From Planctomycetota bacterium (GTDB lineage: Bacteria > Planctomycetota > Phycisphaerae > Tepidisphaerales > Tepidisphaeraceae), in the NCBI GenBank assembly GCA_023417885.1, contig JAEZED010000038.1, forward strand, positions 1 to 10,590: a stretch of DNA of 10,590 bases. Reading direction: 5' to 3'. Under the pieces are notes generated by a model. The model saw only the letters and a list, made by a program, of their open reading frames with translations. It did no database searches and had not been told where the DNA came from. Position numbers and translations under genes: made by a program. Shown here in pieces: positions 6,558 through 10,590 of this stretch; the first letter of the stretch is position 1, and every line of letters starts with the position of its first letter.

Positions 6558-7325
6558 ATGATGACATTTCGCCAACGCCTTGTCATCCTTGTTGGATTGA
6601 CCCTCCTCGCTGGTGCCGGCGGGCTTGCCTTTCTTCGCGCCGCCGCTGTTCGCCAGCTTCCGGATGACAATACTACGACTAACGAGATCGGCGGGCCGCC
6701 CGTTAATCGGGAAGCTCATAGATTCGATCGCCACCAGCGCCGCGAGGCGCTGGAAACCATTCGTCGCAGCATGCCCGCCGAGGCGACTGCCGCCGATGAG
6801 GTGCGAGAGTTCCTCGTTGAGGCCGAAACCATCATCAACATCTACCACTCCGGAACGCTGGAACAATATCTCGAGCACCATCGAAACACCCACGGCATTG
6901 ATGATCGCGCGTGGTGGGCAGATAAGAATCCGCGGCTTTGGGAGGGGATGACGGCGCTTGTGAGAAACGCTCGCCTCCGGGTGGGCGAAGCATCCTTTCG
7001 GCCGCTGGTACTTGCCGGCGTTATGATGCCCAGCGGCGAGGCGAGTGATGAGGCTAAACTTGTTCCGGTCCTGTCGGCCCGGCTGAGCTCGACCCAGTAT
7101 AGCGAGTACGATCCTCTGCGAACAAGGGCAGATGTTCTGCAAGTAAGGGTGCCTGCGACGATACATCCTCCAGGCGCCAATTCCTTCGAGGGTGCCTTCG
7201 TGTTCTCATTCATGAGGCGGCCGGGCGATAACGCATGGCTGCTGGTGGAGGCGGGTACCGAGCAGTTTCCTCGCGGCGTTCCTATACCGGTTCTGCCGGT
7301 GCCGACGCCTGCGGTCGGAGAATAA
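6558..7325 (+). CDS. Membrane-anchored protein of unknown function in the prepilin operon
   Basis: 255 residues. Residues 8-27 form a hydrophobic N-terminal anchor (LVILVGLTLLAGAGGLAFL) with an RQR before it, so the rest is expected outside the membrane. Residues about 52-130 look helical and charged. Residues about 150-237 are strand-rich with a typical end (FSFMRRPGDNAWLLVEAG), which could suit an NTF2-like fold; that is only a guess. The tail is Pro/Val-rich (PIPVLPVPTPAVGE). The start is supported by GAGGT at 6549-6553. ATG at 6558 is 4 nt away and the second ATG at 6561 is 7 nt away, so 6561 may be the true start. It ends in tandem TAA codons only 3 bp before the prepilin-like gene, so the two are surely co-transcribed and probably act together. 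I do not recognise a family. Codon use is less GC-biased than in flanking genes. Confidence 0.8.
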   Translation: MMTFRQRLVILVGLTLLAGAGGLAFLRAAAVRQLPDDNTTTNEIGGPPVNREAHRFDRHQRREALETIRRSMPAEATAADEVREFLVEAETIINIYHSGTLEQYLEHHRNTHGIDDRAWWADKNPRLWEGMTALVRNARLRVGEASFRPLVLAGVMMPSGEASDEAKLVPVLSARLSSTQYSEYDPLRTRADVLQVRVPATIHPPGANSFEGAFVFSFMRRPGDNAWLLVEAGTEQFPRGVPIPVLPVPTPAVGE

Positions 7326-7328
7326 TAA

Positions 7329-8237
7329 ATGGCTCCTCCTTTCAGGCCAATCGAAGAGCGTCCCGGAGTGACGCTGGTGGAACTGCTTGTTGTGATCGGT
7401 GCGGTGGGGCTGCTGCTGGCGCTCCTGCTGCCGGCTCTTGCCTGGGCGCGATCAGCGTCGCGGCAAAGCGACTGTCTCAACAACCTGCGGCAGCAAACAT
7501 CAGTTGCGATGTCACGCTCGAATGACTCGAATGGATTTCTGCCGCTTGCGGGCGCAATACAGATGCAGTCGCCGCGCGGATTTCCGTCGATGTCGGTGCT
7601 CGTCGGCGATTCGTTGCAGAGAAGGTACGAGTATGCCCCACTGGACTTCAATTCCCCACGTTTCCTGACCCGGGACGTGCTTCTGCCCTACTCCGTGACA
7701 CTCGAGGAGTTCATCGTCGGCGGGGAGCAGTCCGTCGCGAGCGAGTCGGATTTGTGGACGTACTCGGATCGCTACGGGCATCGTGCGCGCGCAATGTTTG
7801 AATGCCCCTCCGAAGCACGGCAGTCGCGCGTTCCGCAGTTGCAGTTCAACTTTCCAGCTGTCGCCCAGCTCCCCTACTGGAAGATTCGTAATGATTATGG
7901 CCTGAACGGAGCGGTGCTGGGCTTCGAAGCAGGTCGCCCCGCCTCGCCGCGACGGCTGCGCGGGAACTTGGCACGAGTGCGTGGGACGAGCATGACGATG
8001 CTGGCAGCAGATGCGGACTTGGCAACATATTCAGACACGGTCTGCTGGACGCCATCCCCCGATGGTCTCGATCGCGCGACCATGCTGGACGTGCTGCTGC
8101 GGAGTGGCGATGTCACTGGGCCGCGCATCTCGGGAGTTCGACATCAGGGACGGGCGATGGTCGCATTTCTTGATGGGCACGCTGAAGCGGTCGAGGTTCG
8201 TGAGGCCACGCTGGACGAAGTCGTGATCGCGCAGTAG
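7329..8237 (+). CDS. Prepilin-like protein with N-terminal methylation helix and H-x9-DG motif
   Basis: 302 residues. A short basic leader ends at G13. The helix from V14 reads VTLVELLVVI, with the conserved glutamate E18 at +5, so prepilin peptidase should cut after G13 and methylate the new N-terminus. The helix runs to about residue 40. CLNNLRQ (49-55), NDSNGFLPLAG (65-75), MFECPSE (156-162) and NDYGLNG (188-194) are typical positions in planctomycete pseudopilins. H272, nine residues, then D282-G283 form the H-x9-DG signature near the C-terminus. The start ATG at 7329 has GGAG 8 nt upstream. Planctomycete genomes carry many paralogs of this type; they are thought to be type II secretion or type IV pilus-like envelope proteins, but individual roles are largely unknown. 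It is the last gene of the operon, with its stop 6 bp from the convergent exporter stop. Confidence 0.92.
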   Translation: MAPPFRPIEERPGVTLVELLVVIGAVGLLLALLLPALAWARSASRQSDCLNNLRQQTSVAMSRSNDSNGFLPLAGAIQMQSPRGFPSMSVLVGDSLQRRYEYAPLDFNSPRFLTRDVLLPYSVTLEEFIVGGEQSVASESDLWTYSDRYGHRARAMFECPSEARQSRVPQLQFNFPAVAQLPYWKIRNDYGLNGAVLGFEAGRPASPRRLRGNLARVRGTSMTMLAADADLATYSDTVCWTPSPDGLDRATMLDVLLRSGDVTGPRISGVRHQGRAMVAFLDGHAEAVEVREATLDEVVIAQ

Positions 8238-8243
8238 CGGCAC

Positions 8244-10478
8244 TCACACCCCCACGAGCTGGCGGTCGTAGAGCTGGCGGTAGAGGTCGCTCTTCTCGAG
8301 CAGCTCCTCGTGCGTGCCGACCGCCTCGAGCCGCCCCGCTTCCATCAGCGCGATCCGGTCGCAGTCGAGGATCGTGCTGAAGCGGTGTGCGATCACGAAG
8401 ACCGTCCGACCCTGCATCAGCCGGCGGATCGCCTGCTGGATCAGGTGCTCGCTCTCGGCGTCCACCTGGCTCGTCGCCTCGTCGAGGATCAGGATCGGCG
8501 GATCGCGCAGGATCGCCCGCGCGATGTTCAGCCGCTGCCGCTGCCCGCCCGAAAGCTGGCCCCCCAGGCCCGTCAGCGGCGTGTCGTAACCCTGCGGCTT
8601 GGCCATGATGAACTCGTGCGCCTCTGCCTGGCGCGCCGCAGACTCCACCTGCTCCTGCGTCGCGTCCGGCACGGCATAGGCGATGTTGTCGGCGATGGTG
8701 CCGGGGAAGACGACCGCCTCCTGCGTCACGACGCCGATCTGCCGGCGAAGGCTCTGGAGCGCGACGTCGCGAATGTCGACGCCGTCGATGCGGATCGCCC
8801 CCTCGTCCGGGTCGAAGAAGCGCGGCAGGAGGGAGAGCAGCGTCGTCTTCCCGCTGCCGTTGCGCCCGACGATCGCGACGCTCTCCCCCTTGCGGACCGT
8901 GAGCGACACGCCCTGGATGGCGGGTGGAAGATCTGGCGAATAGCGGAAGCCGATGTTGTCGAAGACGATCTCGCGATCGAAGGGCCGGAGATCGCCAAGA
9001 CGCAAAGGCGCAAAGCCTGACGCAAAGCCTGCGGAGGAAGGAGCCTGTTCGGAGGTGGCGCCCTCTGCACCAACTCCTTCCTCCGTCTTTGCGTCTCTCT
9101 TTGCGCCTTCGCGTCTTTGCGATCGCGGGCTCTGGCTTTCCGACGGCAGGTCGATCGTCTCGAAGATCCGCTCCGCCGCGACGTTGCTCTTCTGGAGCAC
9201 GACGTTCAGCTTGGAGACGCGGCGCAGCGCGTCGGCCATCTGTGCGAGGCAGCCGAAGATCAGCAGCGCTCCCGCCACGCTGAGCGAGCCCTGCTGGCGC
9301 ACAAGGTAGACCATGACGATGACGATCACGCCCACACCGGCGACCGCCATCGTCTCCATCGTCGGGCTGCTGGCGGCGTCGTACTTCTGGAGCTTCACCT
9401 GGTAGCGCAGCACGCCGTCGAGGATGCGGCGCAGGCGGTTGCTCTCGTGGGTCTCGGCGACGTTGGCCTTCACGACGCGGATGCCGGCAAGGGTCGATTC
9501 GATCTGCCCGAGCAGCTCGGCGTTGTTCAGCAGCGCCTCGCGCCCGGCGCGGCGGGTTTTCTTGCCGAACTTCCGCAGCACCACCGCCATCAACGGCGCG
9601 AAGAGGACGATGAGCAGCGTGAGCCGCCAGTCGATGATCATGGCGACGATGAAGGCGAAGCCCGCAAGGATCGGCTGCTGGACGGCGGGGCCGAGCAGCG
9701 TGGTGAACCCCTGCTGAAGCTGCATGGCATCGCCGACGATGCGGCTGGTGACGTCGCCTGTGCCGGCGCGGCCGAAGTAGCTCATCGGCACGCGCAGCAC
9801 GTGGTCGTACAGGTCGCGGCGGATGTCGTTGATGGCGAAGAGCGCCGCCTTGCCGGAGAGGTACTCCTGGGCAAAGCGAATGAGGCCGGAGACCGTCGCC
9901 AGCACCAGCAGCAGCCCCATGATGGCGGCGATGGCGCCGACGGGGTTGGAGGGAAGGAGATAGACGACGCGCCGGAGGGCGCGGAGGTACAGGGGCGTCG
10001 GTTGAGCCGGAACGTTCGCAAGCCCGGTGAAGACCTGGGTCGCCGGCGCATCGTGAAAGCCGCGTGTGTCGGCGGCGGCCAGCAGTGCATCGAGCTGCGC
10101 CCGGGGTGCGGCGTCCCGGAGTGGCCCATCCGGCTCCCCCACCAGGTCAAAGGAAGGTGCCTCGAGAAACACGGCGCCGCGGTGGCTCAGGATGCGCACC
10201 TCGTCCGGATCATCCGCCAGATCAATCCCCCACCGCCGCTCCGCGATGATCCGGTCCACCCACATCTGCGGCGTGTCGCCGTTGAGGAGGGTCTGGAGGA
10301 CGGGGAGGACGGCGGTGATGCTCCCCGCCAGGACGCCGCCGGCCAGCAGGGCGAAGAGGACCGAGGCGACGACCAGCTTCCGGTAGGGCCGCAGGTACGC
10401 CGTGGCCCGCCAGAAGTGGGTCTTGCGCTTCTCGCGCCGGCGCTTCGGCTGGTACTCGAGTGTGGCGGACTGGGACAT
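8244..10478 (-). CDS. MsbA-type ABC exporter, fused permease and ATPase
   Basis: A 744-residue half-transporter expected to work as a homodimer that flips or exports a lipid, lipid-linked sugar or drug; the substrate cannot be told. The cytoplasmic N-terminus is basic (PKRRREKRK). TM1 spans about 36-61, then a loop of about 105 residues (66-172), much longer than in MsbA, then TM2 at about 178-200 and four more helices to about 430, with the coupling segment MSYFGRAGTGDVTSR. The ATPase domain (about 502-740) has Walker A GRNGSGKT at 538-545, a Q-loop in VVTQE, signature LSGGQ at 642-646, Walker B ILILDE ending D666-E667, a D-loop and H-loop H698. All key residues are intact. Residues 452-497, between the domains, are encoded by a palindromic repeat (8990-9124). 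ATG at 10478 has no clear Shine-Dalgarno; the frame stays open upstream, but this start gives a normal N-terminus. Confidence 0.95.
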   Translation of the reverse strand: MSQSATLEYQPKRRREKRKTHFWRATAYLRPYRKLVVASVLFALLAGGVLAGSITAVLPVLQTLLNGDTPQMWVDRIIAERRWGIDLADDPDEVRILSHRGAVFLEAPSFDLVGEPDGPLRDAAPRAQLDALLAAADTRGFHDAPATQVFTGLANVPAQPTPLYLRALRRVVYLLPSNPVGAIAAIMGLLLVLATVSGLIRFAQEYLSGKAALFAINDIRRDLYDHVLRVPMSYFGRAGTGDVTSRIVGDAMQLQQGFTTLLGPAVQQPILAGFAFIVAMIIDWRLTLLIVLFAPLMAVVLRKFGKKTRRAGREALLNNAELLGQIESTLAGIRVVKANVAETHESNRLRRILDGVLRYQVKLQKYDAASSPTMETMAVAGVGVIVIVMVYLVRQQGSLSVAGALLIFGCLAQMADALRRVSKLNVVLQKSNVAAERIFETIDLPSESQSPRSQRREGAKRDAKTEEGVGAEGATSEQAPSSAGFASGFAPLRLGDLRPFDREIVFDNIGFRYSPDLPPAIQGVSLTVRKGESVAIVGRNGSGKTTLLSLLPRFFDPDEGAIRIDGVDIRDVALQSLRRQIGVVTQEAVVFPGTIADNIAYAVPDATQEQVESAARQAEAHEFIMAKPQGYDTPLTGLGGQLSGGQRQRLNIARAILRDPPILILDEATSQVDAESEHLIQQAIRRLMQGRTVFVIAHRFSTILDCDRIALMEAGRLEAVGTHEELLEKSDLYRQLYDRQLVGV
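8990..9124. repeat. 135-bp imperfect palindrome of CGCAAAG units, in frame in exporter linker
   Basis: The left arm (8990-9043) and right arm (9074-9124) are about 50-bp inverted copies around a 30-bp spacer. Both begin GATCGC, then carry repeated CGCAAAG units in the pattern AAGACGC-AAGGCGCAAAG-GACGCAAAG, and end in CGGAGGAAGGAG. They differ by a few substitutions and a 3-bp gap. The length is exactly 45 codons, so the exporter frame is kept. The encoded stretch (residues 452-497) is rich in Arg, Lys, Ala, Glu and Gly and has no counterpart in MsbA-like proteins. From memory, CGCAAAGGCGCAAAG-type palindromes recur as dispersed repeats in many bacterial genomes. Insertion into this gene is inference. 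Confidence 0.8.
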
Positions 10479-10509
10479 CGCTGTAGAGCAGGGTTCGGCG
10501 TTCGTGGCA

Positions 10510-10570
10510 GCGGCGACCCCGCCGCCCCCCGGGCCGCCCCGGGGTTTTAGGGGCCGCGGCGGGTCGCCGC
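10510..10570. repeat. Strong GC inverted repeat upstream of the exporter gene
   Basis: The left arm 10510-10525 and right arm 10556-10570 are inverted copies of GCGGCGACCCGCCGC differing by one inserted C. Inside lies a second stem, CCCCGG (10527-10532) with CCGGGG (10539-10544), followed on the plus strand by TTTT (10545-10548). It could be a terminator-like structure or a dispersed intergenic repeat. It lies 32 bp before the exporter ATG. The stretch 10479-10590 otherwise shows no gene. Confidence 0.55.
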
Positions 10571-10590
10571 CGGGACGAGCGGCGTGCGCC

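Noticed and set aside
6307..8237. The low-GC-bias unit as a mobile island
   Set aside because: No integrase, transposase, tRNA or flanking direct repeat is visible at its edges. A composition shift alone does not show transfer.
9117..10550. A 477-codon plus-strand frame opposite the exporter gene
   Set aside because: It is antisense to a canonical ABC exporter with all motifs intact; the translation is an Asp/His/Gly-rich shadow.

Overview
The window looks like chromosome from a high-GC planctomycete, most likely of the Phycisphaerae type. The clearest clue is a prepilin-like protein at 7329-8237. It has an N-terminal TLVELLVVI methylation helix and a C-terminal H-x9-DG motif, a pairing typical of the large planctomycete pseudopilin families. 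The HEAT-like secreted protein at the left edge and the style of the integral-membrane glycosyltransferase fit the same group. This assignment is inferred from protein style, not from a marker gene.

Layout, left to right. Positions 1-1462 (minus) hold a secreted or lipoprotein-type protein with HEAT-like and secretin-N-like regions, cut by the window edge. A divergent gap with a dyad symmetry leads to an MscS-type mechanosensitive channel at 1655-2770 (plus). It converges on a BCS1-like AAA+ ATPase at 2827-4188 (minus). Divergent from the ATPase is a multi-pass GT-C type glycosyltransferase-like membrane protein at 4300-6306 (plus). Next comes a three-ORF plus-strand unit whose codon use looks less GC-biased than its neighbours: a 51-codon ORF resembling the first helix of MauE/DoxX-type proteins (6402-6557), a membrane-anchored protein of unknown function (6558-7325) and the H-x9-DG prepilin-like protein (7329-8237). 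The ORFs are 0 and 3 bp apart. The window ends with a complete MsbA-type ABC exporter (8244-10478, minus), whose stop lies 6 bp from the prepilin gene's stop, and a strongly palindromic stretch upstream of it.

How the genes relate. Most are single-gene units in alternating orientation, mostly cell-envelope functions: channel, sugar transfer, exporter and pseudopilin. Only 6402-8237 looks like an operon; it probably makes an envelope-anchored pseudopilin-type protein and a partner.

The most notable feature is a 135-bp imperfect palindrome (8990-9124) built of CGCAAAG/CTTTGCG units. It lies in frame inside the exporter gene, exactly in the linker between membrane and ATPase domains, and looks like a dispersed palindromic repeat domesticated as coding sequence. 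Second is the truncated MauE-like ORF, separated from the next gene, in the same frame, by only one TAA codon. I found no convincing undescribed defence or mobile system, no RNA gene and no CRISPR array.
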